The notes: generated by a model from the letters alone, not told the origin. Shown: positions 15,587 through 25,202, counted from the stretch's first letter. The stretch is 56,030 bases of DNA from Bordetella parapertussis (GCA_945897475.1 CAMDFL010000004.1:1-56030); one strand, 5' to 3'. Translations and numbers: made by a program.

Positions 15587-16771
15587 TCAGGATTTTTCAG
15601 GCCGGTTGCTCCCGGCAATAATTTTATATTCGAACAGACGACACTCGATGGCGCCATTGAAAAGCGGCGTGCGTTTGCTCGCCTTCAAGCGTATGCCTTT
15701 GGGGAGGTCCGGGTCGCCGGTGAAATAGTAGCAACGCCATCCGGCGAAATGCTGCTTCATCCAATCGCCCAGTTTTGGGTAGAGCGCCACGAGATCGTCT
15801 TTTTCGCCGATACGTTCGCCGTAAGGCGGGTTGGTTACCATCACCCCTTCCCCGGATGGCGCGCGAAGATCGGTGGCGCTCGCCTGCTTGATCTGCACCA
15901 CATCAGACAGACCCGCCGCGCGCAGATTCTCTTTCGCGTATTCGACTTCGCGGTAATGCAGATCGCTGCCATGGATGGACAGTTTCTTATCCAGGGTTCG
16001 CGCCGCCAGCGCCGCATCGCGAACCGAAGTCCAGACCACGGCATCGAAATCGGCCAAGCGTTGCAATCCAAAGTCACGTCCGAGTCCGGGGGCGATATTG
16101 AGACCCATCATCGCCGCTTCGGCGAGCAAGGTGCCCCCGCCGCACATGGGATCGAGCAGCACCTCATCGGGGCGCCAATCCGTCAGCAGGAGGATGCCGG
16201 CCGCGAGGTTCTCTTTTAGAGGAGCCTCCACCGATTGGGCGCGATAACCACGCTTGTAGAGCGGTTCACCCGAGGTATCCAGATACAAAGTCATGCTATC
16301 GCGCGTGAGAAATGCCTGAATGCGAACCTCTGGGGTGCGCGTATCGACGTTGGGCCTATCCCCGGTTTCATCCCGGAACCGGTCGCACACTGCGTCCTTG
16401 ATGCGAAGCGTGGCAAAGTCGATACTTTTCAGCGGTGATCGGACTGCTGTGATATCCACTCGAATGGATTGCGAAACCTTGAACCAACGGTGCCACGCGA
16501 CGTTGCGCGCGATCTGGTAGATATCCTGCTCGTTGCGATAGCTCTGGGTGTCCAGTCGGCGCAGGATTCGAGTCGCGAGCCTGGACTCAAGATTGGCGCG
16601 ATACAGGGTGCGCACATCTGCCGCAAAGGCTACACCGCCCGCGGTTGGCGACACACTGCCTGCGCCCAAGCGCCCAAGCTCGGCGGCCAGCAGCGGCTCC
16701 AATCCCCGCGGGCAGCTTGCGAAATAACTCGGCGCTTCGGTCAGTGGCATGCGTAGGTGCTTTGTATCCAT
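15587..16771 (-). CDS. rlmL: 23S rRNA (guanine-N2)-methyltransferase, THUMP domain
   Basis: A 394-residue protein with an N-terminal THUMP RNA-binding domain (FASCPRGLEPLLAAEL ... FKVSQSIRVDITAVRSPLKSIDFATLRIKDAVCDRF) and a Rossmann methyltransferase domain: LLDPMCGGGTLLAEAAMM binds SAM, and VMVTNPPYGERIG carries the NPPY catalytic motif. It corresponds to the RlmL half (m2G2445 of 23S rRNA) without the fused RlmK half present in E. coli YcbY, as usual outside enterics. The start ATG 16771 fits family alignments; Met8 is an alternative. Stands alone and divergent from the 16941 membrane gene. Confidence 0.9.
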   Translation of the reverse strand: MDTKHLRMPLTEAPSYFASCPRGLEPLLAAELGRLGAGSVSPTAGGVAFAADVRTLYRANLESRLATRILRRLDTQSYRNEQDIYQIARNVAWHRWFKVSQSIRVDITAVRSPLKSIDFATLRIKDAVCDRFRDETGDRPNVDTRTPEVRIQAFLTRDSMTLYLDTSGEPLYKRGYRAQSVEAPLKENLAAGILLLTDWRPDEVLLDPMCGGGTLLAEAAMMGLNIAPGLGRDFGLQRLADFDAVVWTSVRDAALAARTLDKKLSIHGSDLHYREVEYAKENLRAAGLSDVVQIKQASATDLRAPSGEGVMVTNPPYGERIGEKDDLVALYPKLGDWMKQHFAGWRCYYFTGDPDLPKGIRLKASKRTPLFNGAIECRLFEYKIIAGSNRPEKS

Positions 16772-16900
16772 GTGTGCTGTCCAAGGCTAGCACGTCGGCG
16801 CCTCGTTATTGAGCGTGCAACCTAGACTTCCTGCAATTTGATAATCTTGATTTGATAGTATTTACATGTTAGTTTTTACTGGCGGCAGCGTGAAAGGATC

Positions 16901-16917
16901 GCTTCCATAGTGGAAGC
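16901..16917 (+). other. Short perfect hairpin in a 5' leader
   Basis: GCTTCCA (16901-16907) and TGGAAGC (16911-16917) form a seven-base stem with a TAG loop, just upstream of the GGGAGG ribosome site of the membrane-protein gene at 16941. It could shape translation of that gene or be an operator-like dyad; nothing else in the 16772-16940 gap was recognised. Confidence 0.4.
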
Positions 16918-16940
16918 GCCAATCAGGGAGGCGAAGAATA

Positions 16941-17513
16941 ATGAATAGACTTCAGTGGATTACGCTGGGACTTTCCTTCTGCAATCTGTTGGTCGTGTAT
17001 CTGTTCCCACCGTTCGATTACGTTTCGCAAGCACGAGCGGGGGTGGCGACGTTCGAAGGTTTCGCCTGGGTATTCGATGGCCGCCCGAATTACGTCGTCA
17101 ACAAAAGTTTCCAGCACCTGGAATTTTTTGTGGTTTTGCTGAATGCGGCAATCGGCTGGCTGCTTCTGCGCGACCGACCAGCGAAAGCCACCAAAGAAAA
17201 TAAATCCTTCGATTGGCCGCGCGTTGTCCTGTTGGGCGTGGGAATCAACTTGATGTTGGTGCTGTTGTTTCCGCCCATGGAAAATTACTACGCGATATCA
17301 CAATCTGTGCTGTCCTCGTTTGACGGGTTTTATTTTCTGTTTGGCGATCACGGCACGCGCGCCATCGTGCCGCAAATGCTCTATATCGAGGTAATTTTTA
17401 TCCTTATCAATGGCGCCTTGCTGTATTTGCTGTTGCGAAAAGGCGGCGTCACCGAGCTCACCCCCGCGCAGCGCGCGGCCATGGTTGAGGAGTTGCGTAG
17501 AGCTCGGAAGTAG
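16941..17513 (+). CDS. Membrane protein of two tandem homologous halves
   Basis: A 190-residue protein with four membrane segments and no family I can name. It has an internal duplication. Half 1 (residues about 8-78) has LFPPFDYVSQARAGVATFEGF then LEFFVVLLNAAIGWLLLRD. Half 2 (about 96-167) has LFPPMENYYAISQSVLSSFDGF then IEVIFILINGALLYLLLRK. Each half is a helix, an FPP(F/M) turn with an aromatic-acidic pair, a periplasmic or cytoplasmic loop with F(E/D)GF, and a second helix ending LLLR(D/K). A strong GGGAGG site precedes ATG 16941. Function unknown. Confidence 0.75.
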   Translation: MNRLQWITLGLSFCNLLVVYLFPPFDYVSQARAGVATFEGFAWVFDGRPNYVVNKSFQHLEFFVVLLNAAIGWLLLRDRPAKATKENKSFDWPRVVLLGVGINLMLVLLFPPMENYYAISQSVLSSFDGFYFLFGDHGTRAIVPQMLYIEVIFILINGALLYLLLRKGGVTELTPAQRAAMVEELRRARK

Positions 17514-17551
17514 GCCGCCCTGCCGGGTGCCGTGCTGGTGGCCGGGCTTGT

Positions 17552-17589
17552 TATGCCGTGGTCGGTTCGGTATGCCGTGGTCGGTTTGG
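17552..17589 (+). repeat. Tandem 19-bp direct repeat
   Basis: TATGCCGTGGTCGGTTCGG at 17552-17570 is repeated at 17571-17589 with one change (C to T). It lies in the short gap between two convergent genes. No role is apparent; replication slippage is the simple explanation. Confidence 0.7.
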
Positions 17590-17615
17590 TGTACCTCAGT
17601 GGATTGAGTGTATTC

Positions 17616-17637
17616 GGCTCAGCGAGAGCTGAATTTT
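17616..17637 (+). terminator. Possible small rho-independent terminator
   Basis: TCAGC (17619-17623) and GCTGA (17628-17632) flank a GAGA loop and are followed on the plus strand by ATTTTTCT. Placed after the 16941 gene it could end that transcript; it also overlaps the stop codon of the convergent aminopeptidase gene. The stem is only five pairs, so this is weak. Confidence 0.35.
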
Positions 17638-20321
17638 TCTCTGGTACGGACGGTGCGCTCGAGAGTGTCCAGATATTCCAACACCTTGAGCCGTAAATCC
17701 TCGTCAATTTTGTTTTCTGCGAGAAAGCGTAGGGTGATCTGGATCGATGCTCGCGTGGTCTGACCGCCTATGAAGTTGCCAAGCCAGTCATTGACAAAAA
17801 ATATCTTGCGCTCGCGTTTCAATCGGGGGATGGCTGCAAGTGCCGCGGGGAGCAATGGCGCGGTGAGTGATGCTTGCTCAAGTCTGTTGAACGGCCCCAG
17901 CGCCTCTTCGATCCACGCCTCAGGCAGCCGCGTATCCTCGATGAAACGCGCATACAGGGCGCGCTTGGTGTCCGCGTCGGGAGTCGCAGCCGCAGCCGCG
18001 AAGGCATAGCGTCGACCTTCGCCGCTGCTATCGGCGGCGCCGAGCTCATTTTGCAGTTGGGGTGCGTCGGGATCGTCAGCGGCAAGCAGGGTTTGCAGCA
18101 TGCGAAATCGGTCGCGGGAACGCAATACCAGCCCTGGTATCTCTATTTTCCCCGACATTAAATTTTTCAAACGGGTCAGGCTCTCGTTGCCGCGGGCGAG
18201 ATCCGCGAAAGCGCGGAAATATTCGATTCGCCGGCTAGCGTTTGTGGCGGCACGCATTTGGGAGAAAAGAAACTCCTCGATGCGCGCGCTCAGCGCGCCC
18301 CGGCGCCGATCATCGAGGTAACGCAAGTGTGCGACGCGCAGTCGCGCAAGCATTCCCGCCGCGATAATTTCGTTGCGCTCCGCAGGCAGGCGCTCAAGCA
18401 CCAGTTCAAGGTAGCGCTCCGGGTCGAGCTCGGCGTTGCGCACCGATTCCCACAAGGATTCCTGAATCAATGCACGTGTCAGATCTGATCGCATGGTTTC
18501 AGGATGATCCAGCAAGTAGGCGAGGCTCGCAGGGTCAAGCGGGAATTGACCGTAGCCACGGTCCGAAAAATTGGCAATGGCGTACTGGAATTTTCCCGCG
18601 CCTGGGGTCGCAATCTGGGTACGTGCGCGAATCAGGCGTACCTCATGTACGCGCGATCGGCCGGCACTGAGCACTTGAATACGCAGTTTCATCGGCCAGA
18701 TAAAATTTTTGTCCGGGAATTCGCCGCCGACTGCGTGCTGTTCAATGTCTATTTCCCGCAGGTTTCCCGCCTTATCCAGTCGTGGAATCAAGCGAACCCG
18801 TGGCATGCCCTGGTGTTCCACCCAGGCCTTTGCCCAAGGCCCCAGCTTCTCGCCTGAAGATCGCTCCAGCGCCCCCACTAGGTCGCTCCAATTCGCGGCG
18901 CCAAACGCATGACGTTTGATGAATTCGCGGATGCCGTCGCGGAATTTTCGCTCTCCGATGAAAAACTCCGCCTGGCGAAGCACCGCAGGCGCTTTCGCAT
19001 AGACGATATTGCCGTAAGCCGATTTCGCAGCCGACAGATTGACCATGGGCTGGCGGATGGGTGTGGTGCCGCGCGTGACATCGGTTCGGTAGGCGGATGT
19101 TTTCAGCGAGTGAAATGCGACCCAGGCAGGGAATTCCGGCAGCAGGGCTTCCATGGCCTTGGCGGACATGAAATTGGCGAAACCTTCCTTCAACCACAGG
19201 TCATCGAACCAGCGCATGGTCACCAGATCGCCGAACCATTGGTGCGAGGTTTCGTGCAGGAGCAGGTTCGCCCGCCGCAACAAATCGGACATTCCCGGTT
19301 CGATGGGAAACAAAACCGACTCCTCGCGCAGAAAGCTTGCCCCGGCGTGTTCCATGCCCCCATAGGCAAGCTCCGGAATCAATACCAGGTCGTATTTCGC
19401 GAAGGGAAAGGGATGAGCGAAATAGTCGGCGAACCAGTTCATGGCCGCTCGATTGAGTTGGAGCAGATTGTTTGCCTCTTTTGCCGCGCGCTCGGCTTGG
19501 GTACGTCGGGCGAACAGCCGCACTGGCGATTGCGCGCCGGATTCGACAAACTCGACAAACGGCCCAGCGGCAAAAGCAAAAAGATAGGTGCTGATCGGCT
19601 CGGTCGGCGCGAAATGATGGCGCCGTCTTGCGCCCTCGCCCTCGCCCTCGACCTCGGACTTGCGCAATGGCGCGTTGGAGATCAGCTTCCATTCCGATGG
19701 CGCGCTAAGGTTCAGGGTGAAGCGCGCCTTCAAATCGGGTTGATCAAAGCAGGGGAAAATGGTGCTTGCGTCCGAAGGAACAAAAAGCGAGTAAAGATAT
19801 TCCGAACCGTCTTCGCGATCAATGTAACGGGTGATGGCGGCGCCTGCCGTGCCCACCGGCGCCTGAAAACGCATGGCAATACGGTTTTCGCCCCGTTCGA
19901 GCAACGCTCCGGGAATGATCAAATGGTCAGCGTCGAACCGAACGCCAAATGCCGGCAGCCCATTGACGAGGATATCGTGCACACGTTCCTCGGCGCGCTC
20001 GCCGCGCCAATCTAGGATGAGATCGTCCAGCGCATTCGTTGCTGTGTTCAGTGTTTTTCTCGCAGCCGTGATTTCCGCGGTGTTCGCCGCCGCGCTGTCT
20101 ACAATATTTACGCGAATATCAATAAAACCTTCGAGACGGCTTGCGCCGCTGTGAAGATTGAGAGTCACTGCGTATTGGACGTCGCGGTAATGCTGGGTGC
20201 GCCACCGCGCCAACTCCAGAGAAACACCGGGTTCGATGCGAGCTGGCGCCGCGGATGCGAACACAGGCAATAGAAAGACGAAAGTAAAGAAAATCCAAAC
20301 GCCGCGAAACCCCGCCGGCAA
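17619..20321 (-). CDS. Exported M1-family zinc aminopeptidase
   Basis: A 900-residue protein with an N-terminal signal peptide (WIFFTFVFLLPVFASAAPA), so it acts outside the cytoplasm. The zinc site is HETSHQWFGDLVTMRWFDDLWLKEGFA, i.e. HExxH followed by the third ligand Glu 18 residues on. The exopeptidase loop reads GGMEHAGASF in place of the usual GAMEN, a variant seen in several bacterial M1 enzymes. The C-terminal 350 residues are helical repeats of the ERAP1-C type. No ATG precedes the signal peptide; TTG 20321, 8 bp after the GNAT stop, is the best start and implies coupling. Confidence 0.88.
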   Translation of the reverse strand: MPAGFRGVWIFFTFVFLLPVFASAAPARIEPGVSLELARWRTQHYRDVQYAVTLNLHSGASRLEGFIDIRVNIVDSAAANTAEITAARKTLNTATNALDDLILDWRGERAEERVHDILVNGLPAFGVRFDADHLIIPGALLERGENRIAMRFQAPVGTAGAAITRYIDREDGSEYLYSLFVPSDASTIFPCFDQPDLKARFTLNLSAPSEWKLISNAPLRKSEVEGEGEGARRRHHFAPTEPISTYLFAFAAGPFVEFVESGAQSPVRLFARRTQAERAAKEANNLLQLNRAAMNWFADYFAHPFPFAKYDLVLIPELAYGGMEHAGASFLREESVLFPIEPGMSDLLRRANLLLHETSHQWFGDLVTMRWFDDLWLKEGFANFMSAKAMEALLPEFPAWVAFHSLKTSAYRTDVTRGTTPIRQPMVNLSAAKSAYGNIVYAKAPAVLRQAEFFIGERKFRDGIREFIKRHAFGAANWSDLVGALERSSGEKLGPWAKAWVEHQGMPRVRLIPRLDKAGNLREIDIEQHAVGGEFPDKNFIWPMKLRIQVLSAGRSRVHEVRLIRARTQIATPGAGKFQYAIANFSDRGYGQFPLDPASLAYLLDHPETMRSDLTRALIQESLWESVRNAELDPERYLELVLERLPAERNEIIAAGMLARLRVAHLRYLDDRRRGALSARIEEFLFSQMRAATNASRRIEYFRAFADLARGNESLTRLKNLMSGKIEIPGLVLRSRDRFRMLQTLLAADDPDAPQLQNELGAADSSGEGRRYAFAAAAATPDADTKRALYARFIEDTRLPEAWIEEALGPFNRLEQASLTAPLLPAALAAIPRLKRERKIFFVNDWLGNFIGGQTTRASIQITLRFLAENKIDEDLRLKVLEYLDTLERTVRTREKFSSR

Positions 20322-20329
20322 GCGCGCGC

Positions 20330-20845
20330 TCAGGAGGATTTCGGACTAGGCAGCCGCCACTCAGGCAACTGCGCGCGCGCGTCGCGCAGCTCTCGCGCCA
20401 TTCGCAAGGCCATCTCCCGCCCGCGATAGTAGCCTGGCACATAGGCGGTTTCGACAAATCCCAAGGCCCGATAGAAGCGCCGCGCGGCTTGGTTGCGCGA
20501 ACGCAATTCCAGGTGAATGCTTGCCGTTCCCGCTACGCGCGCGGATTTCAGCAACCACTCCATCAAGCGCCGGCCGATACCCTGGCGTTGGTGTGACGGA
20601 CGTACTGCGAGAAGGGAAAGATGCGCATGCTCTTCGCCGAAAAATGCAATAACGAAGGCCACCACCCGGCCGCGTTCCAAAGCAACCAGCGTGACGGTAT
20701 TTTTTTCGGCCATGGAACGGGCGACGCGCTCCGGACTCCATGACCAGCCCAGGCCTGATTCAATTAAATCGCGGGATAGCCCCGCGATAATTTCGGCGTC
20801 ACCCGCTCGGGCTGGCCGCAGCACTACACTGTCTGATCGATTCAT
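20330..20845 (-). CDS. GNAT N-acetyltransferase (RimI-like)
   Basis: A 171-residue acetyltransferase. Motif A, the acetyl-CoA pyrophosphate loop, is LLAVRPSHQRQGIGRRLMEWLL (Q-x-x-G-x-G/A form). Then follow IHLELRSRNQAARRFYRALGFVETAYVPGYY, the motif B region with the general-acid Tyr in RFYRALGF, and the GYYRGREMALRMAREL tail common in RimI-like enzymes. The substrate may be a protein N-terminus or small amine; not determinable. It lies immediately upstream of the M1 aminopeptidase on the same strand. Confidence 0.88.
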   Translation of the reverse strand: MNRSDSVVLRPARAGDAEIIAGLSRDLIESGLGWSWSPERVARSMAEKNTVTLVALERGRVVAFVIAFFGEEHAHLSLLAVRPSHQRQGIGRRLMEWLLKSARVAGTASIHLELRSRNQAARRFYRALGFVETAYVPGYYRGREMALRMARELRDARAQLPEWRLPSPKSS

Positions 20846-20955
20846 GTTGCCAGCCCGCGGTGTATGCGAAGATTATTATTGGCGCGCGTCGAAAAGTGTG
20901 ATGCGCCAGCTTAGCACGGGCTTCATTAAAAACGCCAGAGGGTAATGCCGCAGCA

Positions 20956-20986
20956 TTTTTAGTGCCTTGACAGACAACACTAAAAA
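20956..20986 (-). terminator. A/T-stem hairpin at the 3' end of hemJ
   Basis: TTTTTAGTG (20956-20964) and CACTAAAAA (20978-20986) form a perfect nine-pair stem with a 13-base loop. The stem overlaps the hemJ stop codon at 20980-20982. It could end the five-gene minus-strand operon or protect its 3' end. It lacks a GC-rich stem and a clear U-run after it, so classical terminator activity is uncertain. Confidence 0.4.
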
Positions 20987-21393
20987 GGTTTAACCACCAC
21001 AAGAATCACTGCTGCGATCAACAGTACTACCGGGACTTCATTGAACCAACGATACCAGACATGGGATTTTGTATTGCGATCAGCGGCAAAATCACGCAGC
21101 AATTGTCCACACCAGAAATGATAGGCCACCAGCAACGTGACGATGGCAAGTTTCGCTATGAGCCAGCCGCCGGAAAATCCGTAGTCCAGGTACAACCAGA
21201 ATCCGGATAAAAGGGCCAGCACTGCGCTCGGCATCATGATGCCGCGATATAACTTTCGTTCCATGATCTTGAAGCGTTCGATGCCTTCACGGTCGGTAGC
21301 GCTGGCGTGATAGACGAACAGGCGCGGCAGATAGAAAATTGCCGCGAACCATGTAATGACAAAAATGATGTGAAAGGCTTTAATCCAGAGCAT
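20980..21393 (-). CDS. hemJ: HemJ-type protoporphyrinogen IX oxidase (UPF0093)
   Basis: A 137-residue membrane protein starting MLWIKAFHIIFVITWFAAIFYLPRLFVYHA, the diagnostic HemJ N-terminus with the conserved heme-ligand His in KAFHII. A later segment, YRGIMMPSAVLALLSGFWLYLDYGFSGGWLIAKLAIV, contains the conserved Lys and W region. HemJ oxidises protoporphyrinogen IX to protoporphyrin IX in the inner membrane, the penultimate step of heme synthesis. The start is fixed by family alignment; the frame stays open upstream without similarity. It is the last gene of a five-gene minus operon, and hemB lies on the same strand just upstream of that operon. Confidence 0.92.
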   Translation of the reverse strand: MLWIKAFHIIFVITWFAAIFYLPRLFVYHASATDREGIERFKIMERKLYRGIMMPSAVLALLSGFWLYLDYGFSGGWLIAKLAIVTLLVAYHFWCGQLLRDFAADRNTKSHVWYRWFNEVPVVLLIAAVILVVVKPF

Positions 21394-21410
21394 TTGTTCG
21401 GCGCGCTCGG

Positions 21411-22196
21411 CTAATCCAGAAACCGACGGCGGAAAAGAACCACCGCAGCATAAAAGCCCAGCAGCGCGTAGGCAAGCAAGACCAATATGTTTGTCAGCGG
21501 CGCCGCCGGTATCTCGCCGAACAAGAGCGGGCGAACCAGGTCGGTGGCATGAGTGAGCGGCAGCACTGACGCAAATGCCTGCAATGGCGCGGGTAGTTGC
21601 GATATCGGATAGAACACACCGCACAACATCGCCATGGGCGTGATCACCAGGGTGAAGTAGTACATGAAAAAGTCGTAGCTGCGAGCCAGCGCGGTGATAG
21701 TGAGAGCCAATGCGCCGAAGACCAGGCCAATCAAGGGAATGACCGCGAGTATCCACAAGGACAGCAGAGAGTTCGTCAGCCCCAGCACCCAGACCACGAC
21801 CAGGATGGCCAGGCCGGACAGGAAGCTTTTACTCGCGGCCCAGGTGAGCTCGGCCAGCACCACGTCGTCCAGGCTTACAGGCGCGTTCATGATCGCCTCC
21901 CAGGTGCGTTGCACGTGCATACGCGAAAAGCCCGAGTACAAGGCCTCGAAAGTGGCGCTGTTCATGGTGGAGAAGCACACCGTCCCAGCGGCAAGAAAGG
22001 CAATGTAGGACACGCCACCAACATCGGGAACGAGGCTTCCCAGTCCATAGCCTAGTCCCAGCATGTAAATCAATGGGTCGGCGAAATTGCCGAGGATGGA
22101 AGGAATGGCCAGCTTGCGCCAGACCAGCAGATTGCGGCGCCACACCGGTATGAAGCGCAGGCTTGGCGCCGGCGGCGCGTAACGACTCATACTCAT
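21411..22196 (-). CDS. ABC-2 type transporter permease, NodJ-like
   Basis: A 261-residue permease with six membrane segments. The C-terminal signature ITPMAMLCGVFYPISQLPAPLQAFASVLPLTHATDLVRPLLFGEIP is typical of the NodJ/DrrB branch of ABC-2 permeases. It overlaps the ATPase gene by four bases (ATGA), so the two subunits are translationally coupled. NodJ proper exports lipochitooligosaccharides, but homologues are widespread in betaproteobacteria that do not nodulate, so a general lipid or glycan export role is more likely. Start MSMSRYAPPAPSLRF at 22196; Met3 is possible. Confidence 0.9.
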   Translation of the reverse strand: MSMSRYAPPAPSLRFIPVWRRNLLVWRKLAIPSILGNFADPLIYMLGLGYGLGSLVPDVGGVSYIAFLAAGTVCFSTMNSATFEALYSGFSRMHVQRTWEAIMNAPVSLDDVVLAELTWAASKSFLSGLAILVVVWVLGLTNSLLSLWILAVIPLIGLVFGALALTITALARSYDFFMYYFTLVITPMAMLCGVFYPISQLPAPLQAFASVLPLTHATDLVRPLLFGEIPAAPLTNILVLLAYALLGFYAAVVLFRRRFLD

Positions 22197-23119
22197 TCGC
22201 GCAGGTCTCGACCGGTTAGCTTGAGAAACACGTCTTCGAGATTTGCGTGCCTGTGCATGTAGCGCAACTCATTTTCGGTCTGTGCATTTCTGTGCTCAAG
22301 GTTCGCGAGCAAGGGACCCGGTTCACGCGAATAGCAAAATGCCGTTTCCCCGGCGATCTCAACCCGATCCGCCAATTGCGAGGCGCGCGTTTTGGCCCAC
22401 TCAGTGACGCCATCGCCATAGACCTCGACTACCTGTGGCTCGATATGCTCGGCGATCAACTGGCGCGGCGAGCCTTCGGCGATGATCCTGCCGGTGTCCA
22501 TGATGGCAAGGCGGGAGCAAAGCCGTTCAGCCTCATCCATGAAATGCGTGGTGAGCAGAATGGTTCGTCCTTCGCCAAGCAGTTGTTTCATTCGCGCCCA
22601 GATGAGGTGGCGTGCTTGTGGATCAAGCCCTGTCGTGGGTTCATCCATGAAAATGACTTCCGGATCGTTGACCAGGGCGCGCGCCATGGTGAGCCTGCGT
22701 TTCATGCCACCGGAGAGTTCTTGGATTCGCGCGGTGGCGCGGCCGGAGAGACCCGCAAATTCGAGCAATTTCGGAATCCGCCTGCGCACCTCTTCTTGAT
22801 GCAGGCCGAAATATCGTCCATAGACAATCAGGTTCTCCTCAACGGTGAAATCCGGGTCGAGATTATCCATCTGCGGTACCACGCCGACACGAACCCGGGC
22901 TTCGCGTGCCGCAAGCGGCACCGGCATGCCTCGCAAGCTGAGCGTTCCCCCATCGGGTTCGATTAGACCCAGACATAAGCGCAAGGTCGTGGTCTTGCCC
23001 GCGCCATTGGGGCCGAGCAGCCCATAGCACTCGCCGCGTTCAATTGAAAAGCTAACGCCACGCAGAACTTCTGTGGCGCCGTAGGATTTGCGAAGGCCCT
23101 CTACTGAAAGGACGGCCAT
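22193..23119 (-). CDS. ABC transporter ATP-binding protein, NodI-like
   Basis: A 308-residue ATPase: Walker A GPNGAGKTTT, Q-loop VVPQMDNLDPDFTVEENL, signature LSGGMKRRLTMARAL, Walker B VIFMDEPTTGLDPQARHLIW and the H-loop LTTHFMDEAERL. The PQMDNLDPDFTVxENLxxYGRYFG form matches the NodI/DrrA subfamily. The C-terminal 80 residues form the usual regulatory extension. It partners the NodJ-like permease directly downstream. The start overlaps the upstream hydrolase by 19 bp. Confidence 0.93.
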   Translation of the reverse strand: MAVLSVEGLRKSYGATEVLRGVSFSIERGECYGLLGPNGAGKTTTLRLCLGLIEPDGGTLSLRGMPVPLAAREARVRVGVVPQMDNLDPDFTVEENLIVYGRYFGLHQEEVRRRIPKLLEFAGLSGRATARIQELSGGMKRRLTMARALVNDPEVIFMDEPTTGLDPQARHLIWARMKQLLGEGRTILLTTHFMDEAERLCSRLAIMDTGRIIAEGSPRQLIAEHIEPQVVEVYGDGVTEWAKTRASQLADRVEIAGETAFCYSREPGPLLANLEHRNAQTENELRYMHRHANLEDVFLKLTGRDLRE

Positions 23120-23736
23120 GCGCGTTTGACGATGCCGCGAATAATATTCAGGCGGCGGTGAAAAAAATGATCGGCGCCAGGTATGACAGTCACTGGAAGA
23201 TCCTGAGGCGCGGCCCAGGCAAGCACATTGGCCAGCGGTACAGTTTCATCCAATTCGCCATGAATGACCACCGTGTCTTCGGGGACATTTGCGCCGGCGT
23301 ATTCGCGGTCGCCGCTGACGCGGCCCACCGCTGTGCCCACCAATACCATGCGTTCGACGGCGATGCGCTGCGCCAGCCGGATTTGCACATAGGAACCAAA
23401 GGAGAATCCGCAAAGCACGGTTTTCTGGTTGCCGAAGCGTTGCGAGGCCCATTCGCAAACCTTTTGTAAATCCTCGGTTTCCCCTATGCCCTTGTCGTGC
23501 GTGCCCTGGCTTTGCCCGACGCCGCGAAAATTGGGTCGCACAGCCACGTAGCCCAGATCGCGAAACGCCCAAGCCAGCGTCTGCGCGACCTTATTGTCCA
23601 GGGCGCCGCCGTAGAGGGGATGCGGATGGGCAACCAGCGCTACGCCGCGCGGTGGCTCGCTATCGCGAAAATCCAGTACCGCCTCGATCGCCCCCGCCTC
23701 GCCGGGGATGAGCACCCGCTCGACCGTGCCGCTCAT
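23101..23736 (-). CDS. Alpha/beta-hydrolase (dienelactone hydrolase-like / YsgA type)
   Basis: A 211-residue cytoplasmic hydrolase. Features are GVALVAHPHPLYGGALDNKVAQTLAWAFRDLGYVAVRPNFRGVGQSQGTHDKG at the N-terminus, nucleophile elbow VLCGFSFGSYVQIRLA (Ser in GFSFG), an acid in VIHGELDETVPLANV and catalytic His in IPGADHFFHRRLNII. This HPHPLxGGxxxNKV family is common in proteobacteria and is of unknown substrate. It is the second gene of the ferredoxin-hydrolase-ABC-hemJ operon, with overlaps at both ends. Confidence 0.9.
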   Translation of the reverse strand: MSGTVERVLIPGEAGAIEAVLDFRDSEPPRGVALVAHPHPLYGGALDNKVAQTLAWAFRDLGYVAVRPNFRGVGQSQGTHDKGIGETEDLQKVCEWASQRFGNQKTVLCGFSFGSYVQIRLAQRIAVERMVLVGTAVGRVSGDREYAGANVPEDTVVIHGELDETVPLANVLAWAAPQDLPVTVIPGADHFFHRRLNIIRGIVKRAWPSFQ

Positions 23737-24041
23737 ATCCGCAGGCGGTCGACCACCTTGCCGTTTTTGAGATGTTCCTCGACGATCTCGTCGATGTCGG
23801 ATTTATCCACGTAGGTGTACCAGACTTCTTCCGGGTAGACGACCATCACCGGGCCGAGTTCGCAGCGGTCCAGGCAACCCGCCTGGTTGATGCGCGTTTT
23901 GCCTTCGCCTGAGAGTCCCAGTGCCTTGACCTTGCCCTTGGCGTAATCGCGTAGATCCTGCGCCCCATGATCGTTGCAACAGGCATCGCCATTGGTGCGT
24001 TGGTTGCAGCAAAAAAATACGTGGTGTTGGTAATGGCTCAC
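23733..24041 (-). CDS. Thioredoxin-like [2Fe-2S] ferredoxin
   Basis: A 102-residue protein with the Shethna/thioredoxin-like 2Fe-2S pattern: an early cluster (FFCCNQRTNGDACC) and a second pair in INQAGCLDRCELGPVMVVYPEEVWYTYV, the classic GCLxxCxxGPxxxVYPExxWYxxV signature. Such proteins carry electrons or serve in iron-sulfur sensing; their partners are mostly unknown. It is the first gene of an operon ending in hemJ, with a four-base overlap to the hydrolase gene. A link between an Fe-S protein and heme synthesis is suggestive only. An AAAACATG/CATGTTTT dyad lies upstream (24075-24105). Confidence 0.9.
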   Translation of the reverse strand: MSHYQHHVFFCCNQRTNGDACCNDHGAQDLRDYAKGKVKALGLSGEGKTRINQAGCLDRCELGPVMVVYPEEVWYTYVDKSDIDEIVEEHLKNGKVVDRLRI

Positions 24042-24170
24042 GGTGCTTCCTTGCTTTTTGATGGTTCAGTGGTAAAAACATGAAGCCTCGTCAGAAACAT
24101 GTTTTATCGCGAGGGATGAGTTTTTCGATTAATCCGATGGAAGTGCGCGATTTTAGCGCGTTGCCCAGGC

Positions 24171-25202
<1,032 letters not shown>

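Noticed and set aside
18909..20015. 368-codon plus-strand frame opposite the M1 aminopeptidase
   Set aside because: The composition is that of a shadow frame, with no recognisable domain; the minus-strand frame has the zinc site and signal peptide.
22193..22196. Calling the ABC pair true nodulation genes nodI/nodJ
   Set aside because: Subfamily similarity is clear, but no nodABC or nod box is present, and close homologues are common in non-nodulating betaproteobacteria.
24042..24170. Possible riboswitch or attenuator in the gap between hemB and the ferredoxin gene
   Set aside because: Only one AAAACATG/CATGTTTT dyad and a short GCGC pair are seen; no known riboswitch core could be matched.
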